Assembly: GCA_944548615.1 (NCBI GenBank)
Contig: OX155967.1
Location: forward strand, 25,821,898 to 25,885,897
DNA length: 64,000 bases
Direction: 5' to 3'
Source of the DNA: Micropterix aruncella
Lineage: Eukaryota > Arthropoda > Insecta > Lepidoptera > Micropterigidae
Positions 10,901-21,485 of this stretch are shown one piece after another. The position numbers and the translations under genes were made by a program. The first letter of the stretch is position 1, and every line of letters starts with the position of its first letter. The notes beneath the pieces were generated by a model that was given only the letters and a program-made list of their open reading frames with translations, ran no database searches and had not been told where the DNA came from.

Positions 10901-11499
10901 TTTGACGGCATCAAAGTTTTCCAAAATTTGCAAGAGGCGTTCAAATCAGAATTCAGCACCACTGGTGAAGGATATCTTATATACCTATGATTTGGGCCAT
11001 GTACCATCCATTAGATACGGAAAGGAAAATGAAGCCAAGGCTTTGAAACAATTAGGTATACAAGAAAACATTCAAATTGAACAATGTGGGTTGTTTATCG
11101 ATGAACAGTACTGCTTTCTGGGAGCTTCGCCTGATGGCATCTGCGAAGAAGAATTAATAGAGATTAAATGTCCTTCTTCCGCATTCGGTATCGATTGCAA
11201 GAAAAAAAAATCAATGCTTTAAACTGAACAATTCAGGCGAACTTGCCATGAATCTAAAGCACAATTGGTTTTATCAAGTCCAGGGCCAGCTTCATATTAC
11301 AAATAAGCATATTTGCTTATTTGCTGCATGGACTGGTCCTGATTACACAATTAAAGTAGTGAGAGTTCACAGAGACGATGATTTTGGGGAAAACCAAATG
11401 TTTCCAAAGTTGTCACGTTTTTATAATGACTGCATCCTTCCAGAAATAATTGATTCTAGAAAAGCTAGATCAATGCCACTTAGGCAAATAATTTTCTAA
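7930..11499 (+). pseudogene. Mutator-like transposase with C-terminal YqaJ-type nuclease
   Basis: Exons lie near 7930-8008, 8089-8200, 8290-8418 and from 9284, with GT/AG borders. Exon 4 onward reads RRIIDFQYFMNQLFEIEKHG, a CxxC pair (KCRICGS), then, after a frame change near 9735, WSKRSYKTNYSALSGCAAII, CVICVRALRKGLTPREHNC, ILIADGDSRTYKSILE (acidic core) and KIECTNHLLRNYNGK. This resembles the arthropod Mutator-like transposase domain. The end is a YqaJ-type exonuclease: RYGKENEAK, FLGASPDGI, EIKCPSS and, after another shift near 11222, WFYQVQGQLH, ending at 11499. Frame changes near 9735, 10275 and 11220 and a TAA at 10581 (YTARC*AAVVAF) make it a pseudogene. The family name is from memory; the domain reading is firm. 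Confidence 0.72.
8430..9283 (+). other. Long intron of the Mutator-like gene
   Basis: This stretch lies between the gtaagt donor after DNST (8419) and the atttcag acceptor before EAGHVVEG (9284). It is AT-rich and contains no supported coding segment or repeat. The frames on the opposite strand look accidental. Confidence 0.55.
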
Positions 11500-12240
11500 A
11501 TAACTTACAAACTAAATGTTTTTAAAGAGCTTACAGACTAAATGTGCAAAATAGTAATGTGTATAAACCTGAAAAATTGCTTACAAACTAATTGCGTAAA
11601 ATTGATGACATTTAAACAAAATATTGAGATGAGTCCTACGTACTCTAGTAAGGCTGATCTCCGGTCAAAGCTTGAGTTCAATAGGAGGGATAGTGATATC
11701 TTTTTGCAATTGCATATTTTTGCCGTTATAGTTATATAACAATATCGATTTTGCGATATGATTTTGATTTTGGCAATATCAAATTTGCTCAGTTTTCTTG
11801 ACTTTCTTGACTATGTTTATTCATTATTCTCTCTGTTATCGACTATTATATCAATGTGAATGTCTTATTCTGTCTATTGGCGATTGACTATTATTATTAT
11901 TACTAACTTGTTACTACTTGATTTTGTAAAATCATTTTTATAATGGTTCATGTGATAATCTTCCGAAATTTGCTCGTGATTTTAAAGTTCTGTGTTTAAG
12001 TATAATTGTTTCTATTTATACATAACAAATAAAGAAGTACAATACAATTGATTGAATTTTTATTTTAGTACATGCCTACCTCTAATCTGGTAAAAATAAT
12101 TCAATGATAAGAAAAAGTATCAATATTTTTTAGTTTTACCGCAGCGCCGCGTCGTCGTAAACATAATGATTCATAACCTTCTGCGGTTTCTCTCGCGGGT
12201 TTGAATATACCTACGCTATTTTGTAATACGACTCTTAAGC
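11500..12240. other. 3' flank of the Mutator-like gene, no gene seen
   Basis: The sequence is AT-rich with two imperfect copies of cttacaaactaaatg-like sequence near 11508 and 11580, and an aataaa signal near 12029. No terminal inverted repeat matching the region near 7700 was recognised by eye. Confidence 0.4.
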
Positions 12241-12284
12241 TGATGCATGCATTTCACTTTTTTCTTTTTTTATGTTGATATTAT

Positions 12285-12650
12285 TTATTTATTTATTTTT
12301 TTATTTTTTTTATTATTAGTTTTTTTATTTTTTTTAAAACTTTTTTTAAAAATATATTTGTTCAATTGGTTTTTAAATCCGTTCACACTTTTAGCACAAA
12401 TGACCTCCTGCGGTAGTTCATTCCAAGAGTCCACAACTCTGTTCACCAAGAAATGTTTCCTCAGGTTAGAATTAAATCCTGAACGATTCAACTTTAAGCA
12501 GTGCTTTCTAAGCTGTGTATTGGTATTCCTTATAAATATTTTCTTGAGCTTTGGTACGTCGTAGTAATCATTGAGGATCTTATATATAGGGTATAATTTA
12601 TCAGGAGTGGGTATACTTCCGGTGAAGGTGTTCCACGAGCGGAAGGTCAA
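12285..12650 (-). pseudogene. CR1/L2-type non-LTR reverse transcriptase, C-terminal tail
   Basis: The minus strand reads TPDKLYPIYKILNDYYDVPK, then LRKHCLKLNRSGFNSNLRKH, then VNRVVDSWNELPQEVICAKS and VNGFKNQLNKY before dissolving into a Lys/Asn-rich poly-A-derived tail. The block FxxRVVxxWNxLPxEV...SVNxFKxxLD is the familiar end of CR1/L2-like reverse transcriptases. The catalytic palm is missing, so this is a 5'-truncated copy whose A-rich tail lies at 12260-12350. Confidence 0.75.
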
Positions 12651-12972
12651 GGAAACAGTATCTTATGAAAGCATTCCCGGAGAAGTAAAACCCGACAGCC
12701 ACTCCATCAGCTGCCTGTTCCTGTCCTCTACCGCACCCCTTGAGTTGATGACCACCGGGAACAATAACTTTCATCCGGCGATTGTAATTATAAATGTACT
12801 TAGAACTGTAAATAGAAACTGTAAATAGCATGAAATTAGCAATTCGATATTTTAGTGCATGTTTTACATATTTCTTAAAAAAATAATTTATTTACATAGA
12901 CCGTAGGGTGTTTTTCATTTTCATATAAACTATTAATTGGAGCAAGAATCGTATAAGTTTAGTTGGACGCCA

Positions 12973-13175
12973 TAATGTAACATATATAGGCTATGCATAG
13001 AATATGTAGAAACTATAAAACTATAAAAAGAAGGTATATTTCCGAAATTCTTTATTTAGCCTTATATACGTACTTTATATCATTGAGGATCTTATATATA
13101 GGTGTAACATATATAGGGTATACTTAGAATACATAGAAACTTTGGAAATATAAAAAGAAAGCTATGTTTCGGCAC
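12973..13175. repeat. Two imperfect copies of an AT-rich unit
   Basis: Blocks at about 12978-13040 and 13107-13172 share catatatagg, tagaa, tagaaact and ataaaaagaa in order. In addition, cattgaggatcttatatat occurs both at 12569 and at 13082. No coding capacity is evident. Confidence 0.55.
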
Positions 13176-13297
13176 AGAGGAGGTCTGTGCGGATAATAAA
13201 AATTATGGTGAAGATTAAGGAAAAACCCAACCATTCATACATTAAATAAACATGTTAACACAAACAATATGTAAAAATAATAAATAAAAACAACAAG

Positions 13298-13559
13298 TTA
13301 ACCCTTCAGGCCTCGGCCCCTCAGCCGATTGAAAAGTTGATGTCCCAAAAAAAATTTGTAAAAATTAGTAAAAAAAATTAATTATAACACTGTCTCACCA
13401 AAACAATAATTACTGCCAAACCACTGTATCCATAATTAAAATAAAACATAATAAAACATAATAAAATAAAACAAATTAAATTAAAATAAAATTAAAAAGG
13501 GGCCGTCACGCTGAATCGTGTTGTGGCCGATATCGGCCAATCGAGGCCTGAGGGGTTAA
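13298..13559. mobile_element. piggyBac-type MITE (TTAA target)
   Basis: The 254-bp core at 13302-13555 is bounded by inverted termini CCCTTCAGGCCTCG and CGAGGCCTGAGGGG (one mismatch) and flanked directly by TTAA on both sides (13298-13301 and 13556-13559). Termini starting CCC beside TTAA are the hallmark of piggyBac elements. The interior is AT-rich and non-coding, so it would have been moved by a transposase supplied elsewhere. Confidence 0.85.
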
Positions 13560-13726
13560 AAGAATATTTAAAAAAAAAACAATGAGTAAAAATCTTTAAA
13601 AACAATTTAAAACGCCGCTATTCAGCGGAGAGCTGAGCTACAGGGTTACGCCGATTCTTGCTCCTAATAATGATAAAATGGCAAATTAAACCTAGGCGAG
13701 TAAACGGCCTGGTAATGGTTCAAAAA

Positions 13727-14022
13727 ATAATGGGAACAGGGTGACAGGTGTTCCTCGCCGCAGCAGACACAGACTTGCAGCCGGTGACAGTTGTGGCTGC
13801 TGTGGCGGAATCGTTGGCAGCGGTGGCACTGTTTGGGGCCCTTTCGTCCCTACAGGACTCCACTGTGACCTTTATGTGGTGTAGGTCCGGGAGCTGAAAC
13901 ACCTCGCGCCAGCGATTTGTTTTCCGGAGGACGACATGAAAAAGGGGTCGCCGCCCCCCTAGGATCATCTTGACGTATGTGGCCTCAAAGCCATGGGCGG
14001 CTAGACCCGAGATGACCTCTTC
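13727..14022 (-). pseudogene. Jockey-like ORF1 (Gag) fragment with zinc knuckles
   Basis: The minus strand reads LPEEVISGLAAHGFEATYVK, then MILGGRRPLFHVVLRKTNRW and VFQLPDLHHIKVTVESCRD. After a one-base frame change it continues QCHRCQRFRHSSHNCH (CX2CX4HX4C) and CVCCGEEHLSPC (a second knuckle). This order, a short RRM-like part then CCHC knuckles, is typical of ORF1 in Jockey-type retrotransposons, an RNA-binding protein. No ORF2 is attached. Confidence 0.75.
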
Positions 14023-14738
14023 GGGAAGTCCCTACGTGCAGGAAGTCATTTATGAGCTACAGTGGGATCACCTGCCGGTTCTCTTACAGCCGTATTTATA
14101 GTCAAGTATCAGTTCAATACTCGAGTTATACTCAGCCAAGTAATGTCTGAGTACCGGACGATACTCAAGTTTTGCATGTGTTTTATAGATGAGGATGGCC
14201 AGTCGACTCCGCTGAGTAAAGGTGAAATATTCGGGAATTTATTCGTGTCGAGTGGCAGTACTGCCAAATGTATTGGCCATTTAACGTGGAATATTTTTAA
14301 TTCATAAACCGCTCGACAATAAATTACCAAACTTTTATTTATTATGAATAATAACGTTTTTTATCGTTTTTTGGTACTTCTTGATTTTTAGATGTAGGTT
14401 TTTTAAAATATTCATAATTTTCGTGATGTTCATCTCATTGCCGGCATCAGAAAAAAAAGCACGCGCGCCGGTGGGTGGCGGGTGGGTCGCGTGGCCGCCA
14501 TGTTTGTATTAGCTGTCATTCTCTTGTGTTCGTGTTGTTTCCGAGTGATTTGTGTTTCTGCATTTTTTAACGACTCCTCGCGCCTGATTATTTGATTTTG
14601 ATTTGTTATACGATTGGATTATATAAATTATATATAGATTTACTGTGGATTATATATAGATTATATATAGACTTACTGTGGATTTTTTAACGACCTAGCC
14701 TGACCCTGTTAAACGTTTTCTCGATACGAACTACAAAA
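14023..14738. other. Unassigned segment with CpG-rich patch
   Basis: A plus-strand frame of 81 codons (14062-14307) has no recognisable domain and is probably accidental; an aataaa-like sequence follows near 14319. A CpG-rich patch at 14460-14520 (gcgcgccggtgggtggcggg) lies about 220 bases before the start codon at 14739 and could be a promoter or 5' UTR. At 14615-14690 a short ttatatatagattTACTGTGG motif is repeated two to three times. Confidence 0.35.
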
Positions 14739-14927
14739 ATGGAAGCGAGCACCGCGCAAGCTAAAAAGCCGTATACGTTGCTCGAAAAGGAATTGCTGAG
14801 CAGCTTGGTGGAAAACCATCCCGTTGTAAGCGATAAAAGGACGGATGGAACGATTATCGCCAGAAAACGAGAAGCGTGGAAGGATATTACCGAGCTCTTC
14901 AATGCATCCATGCTCGTGAACCAAAAG
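14739..14927 (+). CDS. Myb/SANT-like DNA-binding exon (zeste-type)
   Basis: The frame begins at an ATG with an A at -3 and reads MEASTAQAKKPYTLLEKELL, then SSLVENHPVVSDKRTDG and KREAWKDITELFNASM. The pattern of E..LL..LV....V...K.TDG....K..AW..I...FN fits the Myb/SANT-like domain found in zeste-type regulators and in transposon accessory proteins. The exon appears to end at AAAAG|GCAAGT, a GC-type donor, and no following exon was found in the next kilobase. Whether this is a host gene or a transposon remnant cannot be decided here. Confidence 0.5.
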
Positions 14928-15009
14928 GCAAGTTTTGTATGGTTTATAGCTTCGGGCATCCCTAATTTATTATTAGGTACTGTTATGATTAGTAAATATA
15001 TGTATTAGT

Positions 15010-15564
15010 ACCCATATAAGCGCAAATCCTTGCTTTAGGCCTTGTTGTAGCATGTCGTATAGGTACATGCAAATCAGTAAATTCAATGTGGGACGATAAT
15101 GTCAATGTAATTGTTGTAATTTCGTCGCCGTGGATGTGAAGGGTACTAAGCGACACTTTCTGCGAAATTGAGTTAAGTATGCCATTATACTAAGAAAGAC
15201 ATGGGCAACCCGATGGTGAAGAGATTTTAACAATATTTTGAATATTTACCAATTTGTGAAAAGAACTACGAGTTAATCCATACAATCATTTAAGAGGTGA
15301 ATGGAACTAAACGCTTAGACCCCTTCACATTTCACACATTTCACATCGTCTTTGTGGTGGTCAAGAGAACTATCCGCTTAGAACCCTTCACCACTAATGC
15401 AAACGAATGTTGTTTTGTATTGGATAATGTCTGTTCGTACGAATCCTGCTCACCCCGCTCCCCGCTCGCCGCTGGTCGTGTCCGCACATCCGACTTTACC
15501 GAGTCGTTTGTAGTATCGATCTATTGATCGCAACGAACGGTACTGTGCGGAACGAGCGACAAGC
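15010..15564. other. Upstream region of the three-exon DDE-like gene
   Basis: No gene is supported. A related pair of blocks, aaacgcttagaccccttcac near 15307 and tatccgcttagaacccttcac near 15370, recalls aacgcttagacctattcaac near 18626 downstream of the gene. These may be part of the terminal regions of the transposon carrying the gene, but no clean inverted ends were established. Confidence 0.35.
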
Positions 15565-18357
15565 ATGAAAAAACGTGGTCGGCAGTTGTGTGATCTAGCC
15601 CTTAGGGGTATAAGTGCCACAAATGATTTAAAGGAACATGATCAAATAACGATGGAGGATCTTAACTCTAAGAAAGGTAGGTATGATTTTAAATCAATAC
15701 GTTATAGTCTCTTCTTTTTCCTCATGTTTGACATATTTTAGAACTGTTTAGGCAATCAAAGTAATAGTAACATAGTTTTGAATAATGAAATGCATTGTCA
15801 ATAAATTATAGAGATAAAATTATTGAGACAAGAAAAAAATGGTAAAATTACCTTTTAAAATAAAACGCCTCATCGAAAAATATGTTCGGTGTTAATAAAA
15901 AATAGAATCTGTATTAAAATAGAATCTGTATTATTACTTTGACGTTCAGTACATATACATTGTATTTACACTGAATAAAAAAAACTTACTTACGTAATCT
16001 TCATATTATAATTAATTTCAGAAATGCGATTACCACCGGTTTCTGACTTAGATGCTGTGGTCCTTCCGAACATATTCGTAGATGACAACGACTTCAACGA
16101 AGTCTTCGTTCTACCTATTGCATCTCATCAAGCAATGTCTTCAATTGACTTCAATATTCCTCTGGATGTAGATTCTCCAAAAACAATGACAGATCTTGCC
16201 AATATCCTGCTTGAGATGATTAGTAGGTTTTTATATTATCATTACGTAGTCACTTGCTGTAATCTAATGCATTATGAGAAGCCTATTTCACTTTATATTA
16301 TAAAAAAAACCATTTTATATGATTTCAGATACACACACACAAAGCTGCTTTAACCAACCGGACCGTGAAGACATCGACCATGACAATGACTTGATTATTT
16401 CTATTTCACAAATGAACCTACCTTTCATGCCGGAAACATCAGTGTCCCCCAAGAGTTTAACCCAAGAGGATATATATGATAATAATCTTGGCTACATAGA
16501 GCAGAATCAAAATATATTGCTTGAAATCCCAATAAATGCTACTCACAATACAGAGAATACACAAGGAAATAATAAAAGTAGAAAGCGAATTAGAAATCCA
16601 GATACTTGGAAAAGAATTGCCGAAAAGAAAAAGAGACTTGCAGGAGAAGAATACATTTCTCAAACAGGGGCAAGGAAACGTGCCAAATCCGTACAACCAG
16701 TTAATTGTAACTGTCATTATAAATGTAATGAACACATTGATCTTCAAAAAAGACAAGATATATTAAAACAATATCTTTCCCTGAAGGATGAAAGGGCTAA
16801 ATGGGGTTTTATAGCGAACAGTGTAGAAAAAAAATCGGCTAAAAGAATAAAGCCACCGATTAATGGGGTCGAATCTAAGCGTCAAATGACATTTGTATAT
16901 TCTCTCAGTCTAAGTAACAAACGTGTAATTGTGTGCAAACAATTCTTTTTGCAGACTTTGGACATATCATCCAAAAAAGTACGAACGGCGTTGAATAAAA
17001 AACAGGAATCCGGAGTAGTATCAGAAGACAAACGTGGTCAAAATCCTGCACCAAATAGAATACCAGAGGAAAAGAGAGAAGTAGTTCGAAGCCACATAAA
17101 ATCTGTGCCTGTAGTATCGTCGCACTACTGTCGAAAGACTACTAAAGACAATACTTACCACCCGGCCTTAGCGAGAAAAGACTTTATTCTGACTATTTGG
17201 AATATTGTAAAGACAAAGATTCAAATCCAGTATCCTTTCACTTTTATAAATATATATTCACATCAGAGTCCAACTATGGCTTTCACCGTCCTAAGAAGGA
17301 CCAATGTGACTTTTGCACACAATACCACAACAAAACTGAAGAAGAGAAAATCAAAACCAAGGAAGAATATGACCTTCATATTGTAAGAAAAATTGAGGCG
17401 AGGGAGCAAAAAGCTGCTGATAAAGTTCGAGCTAAACAAGATCCTAAATTTAGTGTGTTCACGATGGATATGGAAAAAATATTATTATCACCGCATGTCT
17501 TAGTGGGCCAGCTATACTATAAAAAGAAGTTGAAAATGTATAATTTCACTATATTCAATTTAAAAAATAAAATAGCCAAAAAATACATGTGGCATGAAGC
17601 CCATGGTACCAAGGGTGCTTCAGAAGTGGCTACGTGTGTATACAACTTCTTAAAAGAACAAGATGAACGTGGAATAGAAGAAATAACTATATACTCTGAT
17701 ACAGCTGCGGGGCAAAACCGTAACTCTATCTTGTCGGCGATGTTCGTCAGATTTTTAAACAGTTAAAAAAATATCAAAATCATAAATCAAAAGTTTATGG
17801 AATCCGGGCATTCAGAAATGGAGTGCGATAGTGTTCACTCTACTATAGAGACACGAGGCAATCAAATTGACGTGTTTGTACCTGAAGGCTGGTGTACGGT
17901 AGCACGCACGGCCAAGACGACACCTCCGCCATATGAAGTAAAGGAAATGGGCTATTCGGATTTTCTGAACTTTAAAGATTACAGTAAAAAAATCTTCTTG
18001 AATAAAAATAAGACTGATTCCGGAGAAACAGTGCGTTGGCTCAAAATTAAGTGGTTACAATACTGCAGCAATGAGACCATAATTAGATTTAAATATCAAT
18101 TGAGCGCAGAGGAGTTTCTGAAACTTGACTACAACACAGTACGCTCTAGAGTAACAAGAACAAGAAACAATATTGTTGTACAGAATGAGGTACCACAACC
18201 TCTGTATAAGAAAAAACTCTTAATTGAAAAATCAAAGCTAAAGGATCTACAGGATATGTGTAAGAAGGGTGTAATACCATCAATGTATCATGACTTCTAC
18301 ATGAACTACTTAGAAGCTGAGGATCGGGAAGAGGATGAAGAAAATGACGGAGACTAA
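15565..18357 (+). pseudogene. DUF7869-type DDE-like transposase gene, three exons
   Basis: Exons 15565-15676, 16022-16222 and 16329-18357 join in phase (NSKK|EMRLPP; EMI|NTHTQSC) with good gtaggt donors and ttcag acceptors. The N-terminal half is acidic. It is followed by a basic segment (RKRIRNPDTWKRIAEKKKR), a Cys cluster (NCNCHYKC) and a conserved block HRPKKDQCDFCTQYHN. Acidic core candidates are VFTMDMEK, IYSDTAAGQNRN and ESGHSEMECDSVHSTIE. The C-terminus ends at 18357. A one-base loss near 17140 changes the frame (TTK/RQYLPPGLSEKR), and a TAA sits at 17764, so about two lesions separate it from a roughly 800-residue protein. The domain label is from memory; transposase identity is an inference. 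Confidence 0.6.
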
Positions 18358-18359
18358 AT

Positions 18360-18880
18360 TAGTCTCTTAAATTTGCTTAATAATAATAATTATAACTTTA
18401 TTCATAAGATAATACAAAATAAATATTGTACATGTTTTTTGTGTATTTTTCAATATCACATTTTTACCCCGATAGTTTTTAATAAAAAAAAATAATTTTA
18501 GCCCATTTGTACGAAATAAATTAATTTTATTTATTTATCCCTAATATCAGCTAAATTGGAATGGAGATTATTAAAAAAAAACTAACTATTAGACTCATCA
18601 ATTCATTAGACGTCAAGTGTAACAAACGCTTAGACCTATTCAACACCATCATTACAGTTGAATTAAGTAGTCGCATCATTACTTTTAACAGTGGTGAAAG
18701 GTGCTATATTAAAAAACCTTAAATTACTCTAAAACTAAAAGAAATATTTAAAATAAAACATAACAATGCTATGCAAAACATAAAATACTAGTACTATGTA
18801 AAATTTTATGCAAATCAGTCGGTACATGCCGATGATAGAGCATTTTAAATAATATTATGCCGATTTCTTGTCTTAAAATT
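18360..18880. other. 3' flank of the DDE-like gene
   Basis: AT-rich sequence with an aataaa-type signal near 18482. The block acaaacgcttagacctattc near 18622 resembles sequence upstream of the gene near 15307. A short acagtggtgaaaggtg near 18688 is roughly the inverse of cccttcaccactaatg near 15385. No coding region is seen. Confidence 0.4.
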
Positions 18881-18914
18881 GAAATATCTCGAAAGTAGGA
18901 TTGTGTCGCATAGT

Positions 18915-19525
18915 ACCCTTCACAGCCGCGCCACGCCAAGCTGCGGCGAAAGAGTTCGATGCGCCGCGCCGACCTGGGAGTCGGTCGCGCCAGTAACCCC
19001 GCGCCGCGCCGCACTGACCTGCGAGTTGGTCGCGCCAGCCACTGCGGGCCAAGCCATGGCGAAAGAGTCGCCACGCCGCACCGACCTGCGAGTCGGTCGC
19101 GCCAGTAACCCCGCGCCGCGCCGCACTGACCTGCGAGTTAGTCGCGCCAGCCACTGCGGGCCAAGCCATGGCGAAAGAGTCGCCACGCCGCACCGACCTG
19201 TGAGTCGGTCGCGCCAGCCACTGTGGGTCAATCCGCGGCGAAAGAGTCGCGCCGCACCGACCTGCGCGTCGGTTGCGCTAGACCCCGCGCCGCGCCGCAC
19301 TGACCTGCGAGTTGGTCGCGCCAGCCACTGCAGGCCAAGCCACGGCGAAAGAGTCGCCACGCCGCACCGACCTGCGAGCCCGGTCGCGCCAGCCACTGTG
19401 GGTCAATCCGCGGCGAGTGTTCGCCGCGCCGCGCTGACCTGGGAGTCGGTCGCGCTAGAAACCGAGCGACACGCCACCGTGCGCCACGTTGCGCCGCGCA
19501 TCACGCTACGGGAAGCCGCGGCGTG
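18915..19525. repeat. GC-rich tandem repeat with hairpin units
   Basis: Two alternating units of about 45 and 67 bases form a 112-bp higher-order period (ccaagccatggcg at 19049 and 19161). Each unit holds an inverted pair around cgacctgcgagtcg, so single strands could form hairpins. Composition is very different from the AT-rich surroundings. Long open frames exist on both strands only because the repeat lacks stop codons. It lies directly before the Harbinger accessory tail at 19526. Confidence 0.85.
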
Positions 19526-20040
19526 ATTACTCAACGACTCAGTCAACAAGAGGATGACTTCGATATTTTTGGGAAAAACGTTGCTAGTAAACTAAGGACA
19601 ATGACTACTCAACAGAAAATTATTGCTGAGAAAATAATTAACTTATGAGAACTAATAATAATAATGTACTTTTTTATGGACAAATGGAACGGCTCTCTAT
19701 AAATACAGAAATTAACGTTTGATCTGGAAATTTCTATGACAAAACTAATATTAATTTGACTAGTCAACAACTTTATACGCCTGCTCCTGCTCTATTAAAT
19801 ACCAGATCATCCACTTCTACGTCCACAGTCCCAACTCAACCACGATTTAACGCTCAGACAGCCCTATATGATCAACAATTTTATACGCCTGCTCCTGCTT
19901 CATTAAATACCAGATTATCCACTTCTACGTCCACAGTCACAACTCAACCACAATTTCAAGTTCTGATAGACACAGCTAATGAGCAGTTTGATGCAGAAAA
20001 CTCAAATACATTGTCGTATATTGTTTCAATTTTTTCATGA
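19526..20040 (+). pseudogene. Harbinger accessory protein, C-terminal part
   Basis: Directly after the GC-rich array the frame reads QEDDFDIFGKNVASKLRTM and QQKIIAEKIINL, ending at 19651. This resembles the BESS-like dimerisation helix of Harbinger accessory proteins. A further frame at 19756-20040 encodes two copies of a QQLYTPAPALLNTR-type segment followed by STSTSTV. The N-terminal DNA-binding part is absent, replaced by the array. It converges on the transposase exon at 20511-20083. Confidence 0.55.
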
Positions 20041-20082
20041 TAAATTAATGACGTAAGTACCTACAAATAAATATCTTACCTT

Positions 20083-20511
20083 CATATATTCGTTTTTTAA
20101 TGCCCCGTAAATAGCTCTGCACGTCTCTGGAATAATTCTTCCCAAAGTTTGCCTAGATATTAAAGTAGAATACTGCACTCTAGTTTGGGTTTTACCTTCT
20201 GCCAGGTATCTCATTGTAGCAGTCAAACGTTCATGAGGAGAAATAGCGTCTCGCATTATAGTGTTTTGCTTTTATATTATAGGTGTCACTAAAGACAACA
20301 ATTCGTTGTACGATTCTTCAGACATTCTCAGATAACTTCTGTAATCAAGTGGTTCTGATGACAATTCTTGAATTAAATGTGTGTGCGACAACGCTTGCCT
20401 TTTCTCAATCCAACTTTTAACCCAAACTCTAAGGAGTTTTCGCTTTTTTTTCATAATTTCGTGGCATGCTATAGCGAGATAACACAAAGCTTCAGACTCC
20501 GAACAAGACAT
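20083..20511 (-). pseudogene. PIF/Harbinger transposase, first exon
   Basis: The minus strand reads RVWVKSWIEKRQALSHTHLI, DYRSYLRMSEESYNELLSLV, then an in-frame TAA, then MRDAISPHERLTATMRYLAE and SRQTLGRIIPETCRAIYGAL. It ends at AAG|GTAAGAT, a good splice donor at 20083. Both parts are in one frame, so a single nonsense codon (PII*KQN) separates them. The catalytic DDE exon that should follow to the left is missing; the accessory remnant and the satellite occupy that space. Confidence 0.8.
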
Positions 20512-20720
20512 GTTGCCTCAGTTCTCATTCAGACACGACTATATTCAGCACCGACGAGCCGCGAGTAAAACCGTCGTTCTAAAACCGCGGTATAACGGCT
20601 CATACGTCGACCACCCACTTAAAGGCCTATTTCAAGGCATATTTTTTTTTAAATAATTTTGTGGCATGCTATAGCGAGATAACACAAAGCTTCAGATTCC
20701 GAACAAGACATGTTGCCGCA
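20453..20720. repeat. 67-bp direct duplication 201 bp apart
   Basis: Bases 20453-20519 and 20654-20720 (gtggcatgctatagcgagat ... gacatgttgcc) differ at only a few positions. The first copy encodes the start of the Harbinger transposase; the second abuts the RNase H fragment at 20725. The arrangement suggests a duplicated target or a rearranged insertion edge. Confidence 0.75.
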
Positions 20721-20724
20721 ACTT

Positions 20725-21380
20725 AAATACGATCTTCCAAGCAGAATGCATTGGCATCACCAGAGCAGCACAGGCAGTTGCAGCCAAAGATGTCGGAGAC
20801 CTAAGTTTGAAATTTGTCTCCGACGGTGCCTCCGTGCTACAAGTGCTAGCAAAAAATACTATAACCTCTGTCCTTGTACTGGAATGCCACAATGCGCTTC
20901 AATCCATTGCAAGGTCAAATAGAGTGACCCTGCAATGGATTAAAGGGCACAGCGACTCACTGGGCAACGACGCGGCAGACGAACTGGCCAAAAGGGGATC
21001 AAAGGAAATAGTATATGGACCAGAACCCTTGATGCCCATACCCCCCCAGGCCCAAATGAAAACATGGCTACGCAGGAACACCGACAAAACCCACCTTACA
21101 GAATGGAAAAAAACGCAGGATGCAGGCAACCAAAGAACGCGGTTCCGGAAGCGTCTAAAAAACTTGCCCGCAACCTCACCAGATTAAAAAGGGACAAAAT
21201 CCGTAAAGTCATAGGTACTGTTGCGCCAGAGTCGATAATTAGTGATGAAAATGAAACAAACTTTTTCAGACAGACAACGCGCCCATTGCACCGGGCGGTT
21301 TTTAGACCAGAGAGAATCGGTCTTCTTTTATTTGACAGGTCAGATACAGCGAGTGTTGCCAGATGGGCATACATAATATG
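20725..21380 (+). pseudogene. Non-LTR retrotransposon RNase H, C-terminal half
   Basis: The frame begins NTIFQAECIGITRAAQAVAA, continues FVSDGASVLQVLAKN (second Asp region) and VTLQWIKGHSDSLGNDAADE (His and last Asp of RNase H), and then the linker after RNase H (MKTWLRRNTDKTHLTEWKKT). It shifts frame near 21185 and ends near 21380 (RVLPDGHT). A 3' UTR-like segment follows to about 21480. The reverse transcriptase and the first RNase H block are absent, but a matching first half is present at 2941-3250. Confidence 0.8.
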
Positions 21381-21485
21381 ACTATTTTACAACACCCTAA
21401 CTCATTGGGTCATTTATTTAAGCTACTCTACTCCAATAATAAGTGGAAATTAACAAAAAATCATTTGGGCCAATGCCCATAGCAT

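Noticed and set aside
18873..19526. A 215-codon plus-strand frame and 101-158-codon minus-strand frames
   Set aside because: They run through a GC-rich tandem repeat lacking stop codons, have repeat-like protein sequence on both strands and no domain.
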